Positions 32,535-41,206 of a stretch of DNA of 64,000 nucleotides are shown here, in pieces. The stretch comes from Conexibacter woesei Iso977N. GTDB lineage: Bacteria; Actinomycetota; Thermoleophilia; Solirubrobacterales; Solirubrobacteraceae. The stretch covers positions 1,240,001 through 1,304,000 of the forward strand of contig NZ_AUKG01000002.1 in the NCBI RefSeq assembly GCF_000424625.1, given 5' to 3'. The notes beneath the pieces were generated by a model, which saw only the letters and a program-made list of their open reading frames with translations, did no database searches and was not told the origin of the DNA. Both the position numbers and the translations under genes were made by a program. Numbering within the stretch: position 1 is the stretch's first letter; each line of letters begins with the position of its first letter.

Positions 32535-32573
32535 GGAACGAAGGCCCCGCCCCGGCGGGGCCTTCGCCGTTCC
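32535..32573. terminator. Long hairpin between tRNA-Gly and the Mrr-like gene
   Basis: GGAACG, then AAGGCCCCGCC pairing with GGCGGGGCCTT around a CC loop, then a matching CGTTCC with two unpaired bases. It is about 17 bp in all and has no T-tract. It lies between two convergent transcripts and could stop both. Confidence 0.7.
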
Positions 32574-32578
32574 AGGCC

Positions 32579-33499
32579 CTAAGCGCCGAGCACGTCGAGA
32601 TCGAGGAAGTGGACGGGCTTGATCGGAAGCAGGCCGCGTCCTTCTTCATCGACTTGGCCGTAGTGCTCGACCCAGAGGTCGAGGAAGGCTTCCCCATCGA
32701 TCAAGGTGATCCGTCGGGAGCTGCGGCGCGCGGCGGCCTGGGTGTCCCTGGTGAACCCGCCGAGCGAGATGTAGACGCCCACGTCGCCCGACTCCAGCAG
32801 AGACAGGAACGAGCGGAGCTCTTCCTCCGTCGTCTTGTCGTCCGGCCGGCGCTTGACCTGACCCTTGATGCGCGGCCCGCGCACTCCCAGAGGATCGCTC
32901 TGCGCCAAGAGGTCGAGACCTCCGTCCTTGCCCTTGGGTGCGATCCAGACGACGTGGTAGTCCATCGCCTCCAACAACTTGCCGACGAGATCTTGGAAGC
33001 TGTAGGGGTTGATCTGAGCGAGGTAATCGAGGATGGCCTGGCGCGCGGCCTCTTCGGCTTCCTCGAGGCTCGTCGCAGCAAGCACGCTGGAGTCCCCGGC
33101 TTCGCGCGCGTCGTCGGACGACGCATCCGTCGGCGCGTCGTCCTCAGGCTGACTTGCCTTCCATTGCTTGTACAGTCGCAGCGATTCCTTGAACAGCGCC
33201 TCGGGGTCCTGGAACGCGTGCAGCGCCGCCTTTCCTTCGTCCGTCAGGAGCCAGATTCCGCTCCTCTTTCGGAGCCACCCTGCCTTGACCGAGCTGATGG
33301 TCGCGAAGCGCAGGATCTTCGGGAAGCGGACGGAGTCGGGGTTCTTCGGAAAGGTCGCCTTCTCGAATGGGGTGAGCTCCAGCTCGCTCTCCACGCGTGC
33401 GATCGCGTCCTTGGCCTGCAGACCGTCCGGCTCAGATTCGAGGATCCGGAAGAGCGCCTGGATCATCTGGCCTTGGCGATGTGCAGTGATCTCAGCCAT
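32579..33499 (-). CDS. mrr: Mrr-type (type IV) restriction endonuclease
   Basis: 306 residues from ATG 33499, set by TACGCT six bases upstream. The N-terminal winged-helix Mrr_N domain spans about 1-110, then an acidic linker. The C-terminal Mrr_cat domain has LVGKLLEAMDY, then GKDGGLDLLAQ (Asp192) and KGQVKRR (Gln214, Lys216), a D...QxK version of the PD-(D/E)xK nuclease site. Mrr enzymes cut DNA carrying foreign methylation. No methyltransferase is adjacent, which fits a type IV system. Codon use and GC (about 60% by eye) are clearly lower than in neighbours, suggesting horizontal gain next to tRNA-Gly. Confidence 0.88.
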   Translation of the reverse strand: MAEITAHRQGQMIQALFRILESEPDGLQAKDAIARVESELELTPFEKATFPKNPDSVRFPKILRFATISSVKAGWLRKRSGIWLLTDEGKAALHAFQDPEALFKESLRLYKQWKASQPEDDAPTDASSDDAREAGDSSVLAATSLEEAEEAARQAILDYLAQINPYSFQDLVGKLLEAMDYHVVWIAPKGKDGGLDLLAQSDPLGVRGPRIKGQVKRRPDDKTTEEELRSFLSLLESGDVGVYISLGGFTRDTQAAARRSSRRITLIDGEAFLDLWVEHYGQVDEEGRGLLPIKPVHFLDLDVLGA

Positions 33500-33505
33500 C
33501 GTCGG

Positions 33506-33511
33506 AGCGTA
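33506..33511 (-). promoter_or_regulatory. -10 element (TACGCT) of the Mrr-like gene
   Basis: On the minus strand TACGCT ends 6 bases before ATG 33499, the leaderless spacing. It rules out the longer in-frame start further upstream. Confidence 0.5.
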
Positions 33512-33617
33512 GTGCCGCGTCGCCGACGGCCGTCGCACCACCGTTGACCGTCAGACGCAGCGGCGAACGTCCGGCGCGGCGAGGTCGGCTGGAAGACCGC
33601 CTGAGCAGCTCGGCGGG

Positions 33618-33653
33618 AGGGCCGGCTTCCCGTGCTCTGTCAGGAAGCCGGCC
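33618..33653. repeat. 12-bp perfect inverted repeat
   Basis: The arms GGGCCGGCTTCC and GGAAGCCGGCCC are separated by 12 bases. There is no T-tract on either side. It could be a terminator, a mobile-element end or an RNA hairpin. Confidence 0.7.
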
Positions 33654-34045
33654 CCATGGTGCCCCGTGGGTGTTGCCTACTCCAGGCGGCGCGCGTCCGC
33701 ACCCGCGCCGCCGTCCTTGCCGGGGTGGCAAGCGGAGCGAAGGTCAGACTGCTCAGCAATGCTGACCTGCTCTGGATCTGACGGTAAGGGACATAACGGG
33801 TGGGGCGCCATCCCCAGATGTGTGCGCTGACATCGTTCGAACGTCCAGTCAGAGGGCGGACCGCCTTGCTGGCGCTGTAGCTGTGGCACGCTGAGCAGTC
33901 CGGAAAGCGGAGCCCGCGAGGGTGCCAACCCGGCAAGCGGCGCCTCCCGTCGCACCACGAGCCGGTCGATGGCGGATGAGCGGGCGGCGGCGCCTCTGCT
34001 CGGCGGCGGTCCAGGCCACGGAAGCGCCGCCGCTTCCGCGCTGCC

Positions 34046-35455
34046 TCAGCCGCGGGCGGCGAGCAGCACGGCGCGGGCGCCGGCGAGGTCGTCCGGTGCG
34101 AACCAGGGCGTGCCGTCGATGGGGCGGCGGGTGCCGACCCGGACCGTCAGGCCCGCGCGCAGCCGCGCGGCGCCGAGCTCGTCCAGCGGCCCGACGACCA
34201 GCGCGAGGTCGAGGCGGGGGTCGTCGGCGAAGCCCTGCTCGTCGGCCAGCGCGCTGATCCGGGCGGCGGCCTCGGACGCGTCGAACTCGACGGCGTCGAC
34301 GGCGAGCGTGACGTCCTCGAGGTCGCCGAGCGTGTCGGCCAGCCCGCGCAGCAGCGCGGGGTCGCGAAGGAGGTCGTCGGCGGCGACGCAGGCGACGAGC
34401 GGGCGGGCTCCGCGCAACGGCTGGGGACCCACGGCGTCCGGCCCGAGCTGCGCCCGGACCTCCAGCAGCGCGCCGCGGGCGTCGTCGCTCGGCGGGTCGG
34501 CCGCGGCGGCACGCGTCGCGACCGCGAGTGCTTCGTGAAGCTGATCACTGCTCAGCAGCTCGCGGGCGGACGCCACCAGCGATGCCGCCTCCGCGCGGTC
34601 CTCGTCGCTCACGCAGACCAGCTCCACGAACGGCGTCCCCGCGACGCTCAGCGCCTCGGCGGCGACGCGGGCGAACGCGTCCCACGCGCGCTCCAGCTCC
34701 TCGACCGGCACCGCGGCAGCGTCGACCCGCCGCAGGAACCAGCGCTGCAGCCGCAGCCCGCGCCGCAGCTCGCGCAGCCGCGCCGCGCCCTGCGCGCCGA
34801 GCGACATGTTGGTCCCGTGGAACCGGTACAGCGTCCGGGGGATCGGCAGGTAGGCGATCTCGGCGAACTGCGATGCCCGCACCGCCAGCCACCAGTCCGC
34901 CCACGCCATGTCGTCGGGGATCGGGAACAGCACGTCGCGCAGCCCGCCGCGCACGACGATCGACGAGCCCGTCACGAGGTTCTCGCGCAGGAACGTCGAG
35001 AACGAGCGCCCCGACGGCGGCCGCGCGTCGGCCAGCCACGACTCCTGGACCACCTGCCCGGCCCCGTCGATCACGCGCATGTCGCCGTACACGAGCCCGA
35101 CCTCGGGCCGGGACGCCAGCAGCGCGATCTGCGCGGTCAGCTTGTTGGCGGGCCAGGCGTCGTCGGCGTCGAGGATCGCGAGGAAGTCGGCGCGCAGCGC
35201 CGCGTCCTGCTCGGCGCAGCGGTTGACCGCGCCGACGCTGCCCCGGTTCTCCTGGCGCACGAGCGTGACGCGCCCCGGGAAGTCCTCAGCGATCCCCGCA
35301 ACGACGTCGCCGGTCCCGTCGGTCGACCCGTCGTCGACGACGACGACATGCACGTCGCCCGCGTAGTCCTGGGCCAGCGCGCTGCGGACCGCCTGCCCGA
35401 CGTACGGCGCCGCCTCGTAGGCGGCGACGAGCACCGCGACCGACGGTGCGGTCAT
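34046..35455 (-). CDS. Family 2 glycosyltransferase with C-terminal extension
   Basis: 469 residues from ATG 35455. The first ~260 residues are a GT-A family 2 domain: VAVLVAAYEAAPYVGQAVRS, VVVVDDGSTDGTGDVV, FLAILDADDAWPANKL (DXD-type metal site) and WADWWLAVRASQFAE. The remaining ~200 residues are helical, ending in a second alpha/beta part (RPLVACVAADDLLRDPALLR, DLALVVGPLDELGAARLR) that I cannot name. Inverting transfer of a sugar from a nucleotide-sugar is expected, probably for a surface polymer. It overlaps the upstream aminotransferase gene by 4 bases, so the two are coupled. Confidence 0.86.
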   Translation of the reverse strand: MTAPSVAVLVAAYEAAPYVGQAVRSALAQDYAGDVHVVVVDDGSTDGTGDVVAGIAEDFPGRVTLVRQENRGSVGAVNRCAEQDAALRADFLAILDADDAWPANKLTAQIALLASRPEVGLVYGDMRVIDGAGQVVQESWLADARPPSGRSFSTFLRENLVTGSSIVVRGGLRDVLFPIPDDMAWADWWLAVRASQFAEIAYLPIPRTLYRFHGTNMSLGAQGAARLRELRRGLRLQRWFLRRVDAAAVPVEELERAWDAFARVAAEALSVAGTPFVELVCVSDEDRAEAASLVASARELLSSDQLHEALAVATRAAAADPPSDDARGALLEVRAQLGPDAVGPQPLRGARPLVACVAADDLLRDPALLRGLADTLGDLEDVTLAVDAVEFDASEAAARISALADEQGFADDPRLDLALVVGPLDELGAARLRAGLTVRVGTRRPIDGTPWFAPDDLAGARAVLLAARG

Positions 35456-36558
35456 GCGGCGAGCGCGGTCAGCAGCCGCTCGGCGTCGTCGGCGTCGTTC
35501 CAGCCGCCGAACGACGCGCGCAGCCGCGCCGCGCCCGGCAGGTCGCGGATCGTGATCCCGGACTCCTGCAGCCGGTCGCGCGTCGCGATCGCGACGTCGT
35601 CGGACGCCACGCGCCACGACACCAGCGTGGACTCGCCACGGGCCACCACGTCGAACCCCGCGGCCGTGAGGCCCTCCGCCAGCGACGCCGCGCCACCCAC
35701 CGCGCGCGCCTGCAGCTCGGCGAACCCGGCCTCGGCCAGGACGTCGTACGCCGCGACCGCGCCCGCGACCTGCGCGAGGTCGCGCAGCGGCGTGTCGTGG
35801 CGCCGCGCGTTGTCCACCAACTCGGTCTCGAACCCCGCGTTGGGGTCGACCAGCCCGCCGTAGGACGGCGCGGGGGAGCCGAGGCGCTCGATCCACTCCG
35901 GCTCGATCCACAGCATCCCGCAGCCGACCGGCCCGCACAGCCACTTCTGACCGGAGCCCGCGTAGAACTGGACGCCCAGCGCGCTCACGTCGACCGGCAC
36001 CGCGCCCACGCCCTGCGCGCCGTCGAGCAGCACCGGGATGTTGTAGGCCTTGGCCCGCGCGACGATCTCCGCCACCGGCGCGACCGTCCCGCTGTGCCAG
36101 GACACGTGCGAGACCGCGACCAACTTGGTGTTCTCGGTGATCGCCTCGGCGACCTCCGCGGCAGGGACGATCTTCAGCACCACGCCGCGCTGCTCACGCG
36201 CCGCGATCAGCGGCCCGGTCACGCCCGGGTGCTCGTCGTCGGCGGTCACGACCTCGTCGCCGGCGCCCAGCCCGAGGTTGGCGATCACGTGCGCGCAGCC
36301 GTCGCTGGTCCCGGCCGTCAGCGCGACGTGGTCCGGCGCGGCCGCGCCCAGCAGCGTCGCGTACCGCGCGCGCAGCTCCTCGGACAGCGGCACGAGCCGC
36401 CCGTAGAAGTCGCCCGAGCGGCCGTTCGCCGTCGACCAGCGCCAGGCGTCGAGCGCCGCGTGCTCGGCCGCGGCCGGCAGCGGGCCGCAGGTCCCGGCGT
36501 TGAGGTAGGCGGTCTCGGCGAGGACGGGGAAGGCGGCACGCAGGCGGGCGGCATCCAT
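35452..36558 (-). CDS. Class V aminotransferase/cysteine desulfurase-like PLP enzyme
   Basis: 368 residues. The fold-type I landmarks are AYLNAGTCGPLP at the N-terminus, LTAGTSDGCAHVIANLGLG, DDEHPGVTGPL, LLDGAQGVG with Asp179 and Gln182, and YAGSGQKWLCGP with the PLP Lys205. The flexible active-site Cys loop of true cysteine desulfurases is not evident, so a C-S lyase, epimerase or aminotransferase role (EgtE-like) is equally possible. TAAGGT 8 bases before ATG suggests a leaderless message. It is the first gene of an operon with the glycosyltransferase. Confidence 0.87.
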   Translation of the reverse strand: MDAARLRAAFPVLAETAYLNAGTCGPLPAAAEHAALDAWRWSTANGRSGDFYGRLVPLSEELRARYATLLGAAAPDHVALTAGTSDGCAHVIANLGLGAGDEVVTADDEHPGVTGPLIAAREQRGVVLKIVPAAEVAEAITENTKLVAVSHVSWHSGTVAPVAEIVARAKAYNIPVLLDGAQGVGAVPVDVSALGVQFYAGSGQKWLCGPVGCGMLWIEPEWIERLGSPAPSYGGLVDPNAGFETELVDNARRHDTPLRDLAQVAGAVAAYDVLAEAGFAELQARAVGGAASLAEGLTAAGFDVVARGESTLVSWRVASDDVAIATRDRLQESGITIRDLPGAARLRASFGGWNDADDAERLLTALAA

Positions 36559-36566
36559 GCCACCGC

Positions 36567-36572
36567 ACCTTA
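36567..36572 (-). promoter_or_regulatory. -10 element (TAAGGT) of the class V aminotransferase gene
   Basis: On the minus strand TAAGGT ends 8 bases before ATG 36558. Confidence 0.4.
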
Positions 36573-36585
36573 CGCCGGGAGTCGG

Positions 36586-37149
36586 TCAGCGGCCGCAGAC
36601 CGGCCACTGCCCCGGACCGGCCGAGGCGTACAACATCGCCGCGCGGCGGTCCTGCTCGCCCTCGGAGGCCTGCGCGGGGTTGCCGGAACCGCCGACCGCC
36701 TGCCAGGTGGCAAGGGTGAACTGGTACTTGCCGTAGAAGCCGTTGCCGGTGTCGGTCGACGGGTTGCCGCCGGACTCGCAGGCGGCGATCGCCTGCAGCG
36801 CGGGGGAGGCGTTGGGCGCGGCGGCCTTCGCCTTCGCGGCGCGGGCGTGGCGCAGCGCGCGCCTGAGGTGCGTGTGGTGACGGGTCAGCTTCGCCAGCGA
36901 CCAGGCCCTGATCGTGTGCGAGTAGGACCGCTTGAGCTTCGTGCCCTTCACGTGCGCGAGCGTGCGCGCGAGCCGGACGTCGCGCCGGACCAGCGGGGTC
37001 TTGGCGACGCTGATGATCGACGCCAGGCCGGCGCCGGTGCCCTGTCCGGGCAGCTGCGGGGCGCTCATGGCGCCGGCGGTTCCTGCGGGCGCTGCGACGG
37101 CGAGGGCGGTGCCGGCCAGCGTGAATCGGGTGAGCGTGCGAGATCGCAT
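36586..37149 (-). CDS. Secreted resuscitation-promoting-factor-like transglycosylase
   Basis: 187 residues from ATG 37149, with a strong ribosome-binding site (AAGGAGGGA). A signal peptide (about 1-26) is followed by a basic helical region (RALRHARAAKAKAAA). The C-terminal Rpf domain runs from LQAIAACESGGNP to QWPVCGR, with catalytic Glu125, GFYGKYQFTLATWQAVGG and the Cys124-Cys185 disulfide. It cleaves peptidoglycan outside the cell and in actinobacteria helps dormant cells regrow. Its leader, from a possible TACGGT near 37310 down to the ATG, is about 150 bases long; I could not recognise a c-di-AMP riboswitch in it. Confidence 0.88.
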   Translation of the reverse strand: MRSRTLTRFTLAGTALAVAAPAGTAGAMSAPQLPGQGTGAGLASIISVAKTPLVRRDVRLARTLAHVKGTKLKRSYSHTIRAWSLAKLTRHHTHLRRALRHARAAKAKAAAPNASPALQAIAACESGGNPSTDTGNGFYGKYQFTLATWQAVGGSGNPAQASEGEQDRRAAMLYASAGPGQWPVCGR

Positions 37150-37344
37150 CGGTGCGGTCCCTCCTTGGCGGGCGCGACGTCGAACGCCCGTGGTGGCGCA
37201 CGCGTCCTGGCCGCGTCGTTGTGGTGCTCGTGTTGCGGTCCCGGGGCGCGCGAGATGTTGCGAAACAGCTACGCCCTGCGCAGGACCGACGACAACACCG
37301 TAGCGAGATCGCCCAACTTGCCGAGTCGGCAGCGCGCTCTGGCC

Positions 37345-37350
37345 TAGGAT
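37345..37350 (+). promoter_or_regulatory. -10 element (TAGGAT) of thrS, leaderless geometry
   Basis: TAGGAT ends 7 bases before ATG 37358. The upstream in-frame ATG at 37349 overlaps this hexamer and so cannot be the start of a transcript made from it. Confidence 0.55.
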
Positions 37351-37357
37351 GCGACGC

Positions 37358-39316
37358 ATGAAGGTCACCCTCCCTGACGGCAAGGAGCTCGAGCTCGCCG
37401 ACGGCGCTTCAGGCGCCGACGCGGCGGCCGCGATCGGTCCAGGACTCGCGAAGGCGGCCCTGGCCATCAAGGTCGACGGGCGAACGCAGGACCTCGCGCT
37501 TCCGCTGCCCGAGGGCACGGGCATCGACATCATCACCGACCGGTCCGGCGCCGACGCGCTGGAGCTGATCCGGCACGACACCGCGCACGTGCTCGCGGCC
37601 GCGATGCTGGAGCTCTACCCGGGCGTGAAGATCTCGATCGGCCCCGCTATCGAGAACGGGTTCTACTACGACTTCGAGTTCCCGGAGGGCGTGTCGTTCA
37701 GCGATGCGGACTTCGAGAAGGTCGAGGCCAAGATGCGCGAGCACGTCGCCGCCGACGAGGCGTTCACGCGAGAGGTCGTGTCGGTCGACGACGCGCTGGC
37801 GCGCTTCCGGGCCGAGGGCCAGGACTACAAGGTCGAGCTGATCGAGGACCTCGTCAAGAACGAGGGCGTCGACACGGTGTCGCTGTACACCAACGGCCCG
37901 TTCACCGACCTCTGCCGCGGGCCGCACGCGCCGACCACGAAGCGGATCGGCGCGTTCAAGCTGCAGTCGACGGCGGGCGCCTACTGGCGCGGCGATTCCA
38001 ACCGCACCATGTTGACCCGCGTCTACGGGACCGCGTTCTTCAAGCAGAAGGAGCTGGACGCCCACCTGCACATGCTGGAGGAGGCGCGTGCGCGCGACCA
38101 CCGCCGGCTGGGCAAGGACCTGGGGTTGTTCACGTTCTCGGAGCTGGCGCCGGGCATGCCGCTGTGGCAGCCGCCGGGGATGGCGATCTGGAACCAGCTG
38201 ACCGAGCTGTGGCGGTCCGAGAACCGCAGGCGCGGCTACGACGAGGTCAAGACGCCGATCCTGTGGGACGTCGAGCTGTTCAAGGCCAGCGGCCACTGGC
38301 AGAACTACCGCGACAACATGTACTTCACGGACATCGAGGACCGGCCGATGGGCCTCAAGCCCATGAACTGCCCGGGCCACGTCCAGCTGTTCAAGGACGT
38401 CCGGCGGTCTTACCGCGATCTGCCGATGCGGTTCTCCGAGCAGGGGCTCGTCCACCGGCACGAGCCGTCCGGGACGTTGCACGGGCTGATGCGGGTCCGG
38501 CACATCACGCAGGACGACGCCCACATCTTCTGCACCGAGGAGCAGATCGAGGACGAGGTCGTCGGCTGCCTGGACTTCGGGTTCGACATCTACAGGCTGT
38601 TCGGCTTCGAGCCCAAGCTCGAGCTCTCGACGCGCCCCGAGAAGCGGCTGGGTGCCGAGGAGGTCTGGGACCACGCCGAGGCGGCGCTGGAGAACGCGCT
38701 CAAGCGGCAGGGTCTCGACTACGAGATCAACCCGGGCGACGGCGCGTTCTACGGGCCGAAGATCGACCTGCACATGAGGGACTCGCTCGGCCGCTCGTGG
38801 CAGCTGGGCACCGTGCAGCTGGACTATCAGATGCCCGAGCGCCTGGACGCGACCTACACCGGCGCCGACAACGCCGAGCACCGCCCGGTGATGATCCACC
38901 GCGCGTTGTTGGGGTCCTTCGAGCGCTTCATCGGGATCCTCATCGAGCACTACGCCGGCGAGTTCCCGCTCTGGCTGTCCCCGACCCAGGCCGTTCTGCT
39001 GACGATCGCTGATCGCCACAACGACGCTGCGCATCAGTTCGCCGCGCAGCTGCGCGACGCCGGCGTCCGCGTCAAGGTCGACGACCGCACCGAGTCCGTC
39101 GGCCGCAAGATCCGCGAAGCCGAGTTGTCGAAGACGCCCTACATGTTGGTCATCGGCGACGCCGAAGTCGACTCCGGCTCGGTGGCCGTCCGCCGCCACA
39201 AGGAAGGCGACATCGGCACCTTCACCATCACCGACTTCGCCCAGAAGATTCAGGACGAGGTCGCGGACGCACGCTCCTTGGAGGCACCGGTCGCCGCGGC
39301 GGCGACGACCGACTGA
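37358..39316 (+). CDS. thrS: Threonyl-tRNA synthetase
   Basis: 652 residues. It has an N-terminal TGS domain (about 1-60, MKVTLPDGKELELADGASG), an editing domain with RHDTAHVLAAAML, YPGVKISIGP and CRGPHAP, and a class II core with LKPMNCPGHVQLF (zinc ligand Cys338), RFSEQGLVHRHEPSGTLHG and QDDAHIFC. The C-terminal anticodon-binding domain has QAVLLTIADRHNDAAHQFAA. It charges tRNA-Thr. It begins the ancestral thrS-infC-rpmI-rplT-pheST series, but 3.4 kb of other genes now separate it from infC. Confidence 0.97.
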   Translation: MKVTLPDGKELELADGASGADAAAAIGPGLAKAALAIKVDGRTQDLALPLPEGTGIDIITDRSGADALELIRHDTAHVLAAAMLELYPGVKISIGPAIENGFYYDFEFPEGVSFSDADFEKVEAKMREHVAADEAFTREVVSVDDALARFRAEGQDYKVELIEDLVKNEGVDTVSLYTNGPFTDLCRGPHAPTTKRIGAFKLQSTAGAYWRGDSNRTMLTRVYGTAFFKQKELDAHLHMLEEARARDHRRLGKDLGLFTFSELAPGMPLWQPPGMAIWNQLTELWRSENRRRGYDEVKTPILWDVELFKASGHWQNYRDNMYFTDIEDRPMGLKPMNCPGHVQLFKDVRRSYRDLPMRFSEQGLVHRHEPSGTLHGLMRVRHITQDDAHIFCTEEQIEDEVVGCLDFGFDIYRLFGFEPKLELSTRPEKRLGAEEVWDHAEAALENALKRQGLDYEINPGDGAFYGPKIDLHMRDSLGRSWQLGTVQLDYQMPERLDATYTGADNAEHRPVMIHRALLGSFERFIGILIEHYAGEFPLWLSPTQAVLLTIADRHNDAAHQFAAQLRDAGVRVKVDDRTESVGRKIREAELSKTPYMLVIGDAEVDSGSVAVRRHKEGDIGTFTITDFAQKIQDEVADARSLEAPVAAAATTD

Positions 39317-39318
39317 CG

Positions 39319-39353
39319 CTCAGGCTCGGCGCCGCCACTCGGCGGCGCTGAGC
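39319..39353 (+). terminator. Terminator hairpin after thrS
   Basis: GCGCCGCC and GGCGGCGC pair around ACTC, with an outer GCTCA/TGAGC stem separated by an internal loop. It starts just after the thrS stop. Confidence 0.65.
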
Positions 39354-39399
39354 ACGTTGCACTCTTGCGCGCCGCGGCGTCGATGGGCATGCTGCGCGC

Positions 39400-40344
39400 G
39401 TGCCACGTGCCCGCCGCAGCCGCGCCTCGTCCGGGGAGGACGCGCGCTCCGAGGACGAACGTCCCGCCGCCGCGCCCGCCGCGGTGTCGCCGGGCGCGTC
39501 CGTAACGGAGCCGGATGGGGGCGAGGGGACGAGGTGGAGGGCGCTGGCCCTCGCCGTGCCTGCGGTGACGGCGCTCGTCGTGGCGATCATCACGGTCGGC
39601 GGACCGCACCTGTGGGGCGGCGGCACGCAGCAGGCCGCCGGCGGCGTGGTGACGCAAGCTCCGACGCCGGCGCCGGGTGGCGACGCCCTGGTCCTGACGG
39701 TCGCGACCACCACCTTCACCCCCACCGGGGCCGGCGGCTTCCGGATCTCGGTGCACGGCAGCGCCGCGGCGCTGAGGAGCGGGGAGGCGGTCGTGGCGAT
39801 CGTGAAGGTCGGCGCGTCGAAGCGGAACTGGATCGTGTCCGGCGCGGTCAAGCCGGACGCCGCGGGCCGCTGGCACGCGGTGATCGCCGTCGGGCACAGG
39901 GTCGTGGGCACGATGACCGTGACAGCGGTGTGCGTCGGTCTGCCGACCGAGGTGACGACGCACTCGGAGAACAGCTCGAGCATGCCGAACCCTCGGCCGT
40001 CTCGTTCGCCCGCCGTCCCGGCCAGCTCCAGCGGGGGCCCGACTCCGAAGTCGTCGCGTCCGGCGCACCACCATTCCTCCGCGAGCGAGACATCGGCAGA
40101 CGGTGAGGGGCCGTACGTGGACCCCGGCGGAGAGGACGACTCCGGTGGGGATGACGACCCTGGCGAGATCTCCGGCTCGGGGGATTCGGATGCCGGGTCG
40201 TCCGGCACGTCGGGCAGCGAGGTGACGGTGCCGCTGTCGCGCGCCGAGGCGGCTGTCGCCGTCCGGCGCCGGCTCGAGGCGCGGGGTCCGAACGCTCACG
40301 GCGTCCGGGCGCGGTCGAGGGCCGTCGTGGTGGTCGTGCCGTAG
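39400..40344 (+). CDS. Single-pass membrane protein with acidic Ser/Gly tail
   Basis: 314 residues from GTG 39400. The cytosolic N-terminus (about 48 residues) is charged, followed by one transmembrane helix (ALALAVPAVTALVVAIITVG). A predicted extracytoplasmic beta-rich domain follows (about 95-185: ALVLTVATTTFTPTGAGGF, EAVVAIVKVG, RVVGTMTVTAVCVG). The rest is low-complexity, with GGEDDSGGDDDPGEISGSGD and then a basic end. I do not recognise the family. High third-position GC supports this frame over the long antisense frames. It is one of the insertions between thrS and infC. Confidence 0.6.
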   Translation: MPRARRSRASSGEDARSEDERPAAAPAAVSPGASVTEPDGGEGTRWRALALAVPAVTALVVAIITVGGPHLWGGGTQQAAGGVVTQAPTPAPGGDALVLTVATTTFTPTGAGGFRISVHGSAAALRSGEAVVAIVKVGASKRNWIVSGAVKPDAAGRWHAVIAVGHRVVGTMTVTAVCVGLPTEVTTHSENSSSMPNPRPSRSPAVPASSSGGPTPKSSRPAHHHSSASETSADGEGPYVDPGGEDDSGGDDDPGEISGSGDSDAGSSGTSGSEVTVPLSRAEAAVAVRRRLEARGPNAHGVRARSRAVVVVVP

Positions 40345-40354
40345 CGGCGGAGGC

Positions 40355-41206
40355 TCAGAGGAGCTGGGTGCCCTCGCGCCGGAGGGTGCGGGCGCGGAGG
40401 GCGGTGATGGTGAGCAGGGCCGGCGTCGCGGCGAGGAGCAGGATGGCCGGCGGGGTGAGCGCCGCCGGGTGCGCCGCGTCGCGGGCGATGATCGAGGTGA
40501 GGGTGATCGTGCCCGCGAGGGCGAGGCGGGGGTCGCTGCCCACCGCGGCGAGTGCGGAGATCGCGACCGCGACGGCGAGCACGGCCACGAGCGCGACGAG
40601 GACCGCGTCGTGCTCCCACGGCGGTGGGCCGAGGATCGCGGCGAGGGCGAGCGGGATCGCCAGCCAGGCGAGCCGGCGCGGGTCGGTCGCGCGGCGGCGC
40701 GGACGGACCACCATGGTGGTGAAGACCAGGACGGGGAGGACCGCCGTCGTGAGCAGCTCGCCCGTGGCGATGCCGTCGCCGTGCAGGGCGGGGACGCGGC
40801 TCGCGGTCCAGGCCAGCGCCACGGCGCCAGCGAGCCGGTCGAAGCCCACCAGCGCGACGGCCAGCGTCAGCGCGAGCGCGGCGATCGACCACCAGGCCAG
40901 CAGCGCGTCGTGCTCGCCGCGCACGTGCTGGCCGAGCAGCGTGGCGAGGTCGAGCGTGAGGATCCAGACGCCGGCGCTGCAGACGCCGTCGGCGACCAGC
41001 CGCTCCGGTGCCCGCCGCGCCGCCTGGCCGGCCCGGAGCCCGAGCCCGGCGTGGACCAGCCCGAGCAGCTCGGCGGCCACGCGCCGCCGCGGCGCGCCCG
41101 CGGTGGCGTCGCGCAGCGCCCCGGCCATCTCCTCGCCGTGCAGCGCCCGCGTCCCTGCCGGGAAGGCGAGCAGCGCCAGCCGCGCGAGCTCGTCGCGGCG
41201 CGTCAT
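40355..41206 (-). CDS. Multi-pass membrane protein encoded with a PadR regulator
   Basis: 283 residues from ATG 41206. The N-terminal ~60 residues are cytosolic and resemble the helical segment found before membrane domains in PadR-linked proteins (TRRDELARLALLAFPAGTRA). About seven or eight hydrophobic helices follow, ending in a basic tail. The pairing of a PadR-family regulator with a DUF1048/DUF1700-like membrane protein is common and often controls envelope stress or drug response; the family assignment here is inference. The start overlaps the PadR stop (ATGA). Confidence 0.7.
   Translation of the reverse strand: MTRRDELARLALLAFPAGTRALHGEEMAGALRDATAGAPRRRVAAELLGLVHAGLGLRAGQAARRAPERLVADGVCSAGVWILTLDLATLLGQHVRGEHDALLAWWSIAALALTLAVALVGFDRLAGAVALAWTASRVPALHGDGIATGELLTTAVLPVLVFTTMVVRPRRRATDPRRLAWLAIPLALAAILGPPPWEHDAVLVALVAVLAVAVAISALAAVGSDPRLALAGTITLTSIIARDAAHPAALTPPAILLLAATPALLTITALRARTLRREGTQLL

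Larger units (their letters stand above)
33500..34045. other. Gene-poor, palindrome-rich, lower-GC region
   Basis: No convincing coding frame lies in these 546 bases; several short open frames on both strands overlap and none resembles a known protein. Three inverted repeats stand out: GGGCCGGCTTCC/GGAAGCCGGCCC with a 12-base loop (33618-33653), AGGTCAG/CTGACCT (33741-33768) and the perfect palindrome CGTTCGAACG (33834-33843). Base composition from about 33730 to 33850 is far below the local average. It may be the remnant of a mobile element or an unrecognised structured RNA. Confidence 0.5.

Noticed and set aside
27044-33547. A 2167-codon open frame on the plus strand through tRNA-Val, the acyltransferase gene and tRNA-Gly
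   Set aside because: It passes through tRNA genes and the antisense of real genes. No domain can be seen and codon bias is wrong.
33640-33958. Short open frames on the minus strand upstream of the Mrr-like gene
   Set aside because: Two overlapping frames compete, neither shows a recognisable motif, a plausible start signal or the codon bias of the genome.
32524-34053. Possible attachment-site pair: TCAGCCGC at the 3' end of tRNA-Gly and again at 34046
   Set aside because: The repeat is only 8 bases in GC-rich DNA and there is no integrase nearby, so it is likely chance.
37150-37320. c-di-AMP (ydaO-type) riboswitch before the Rpf-like gene
   Set aside because: Such riboswitches precede rpf genes in other actinobacteria and the leader is long enough, but I could not find the conserved core sequences. 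A covariance search would decide.
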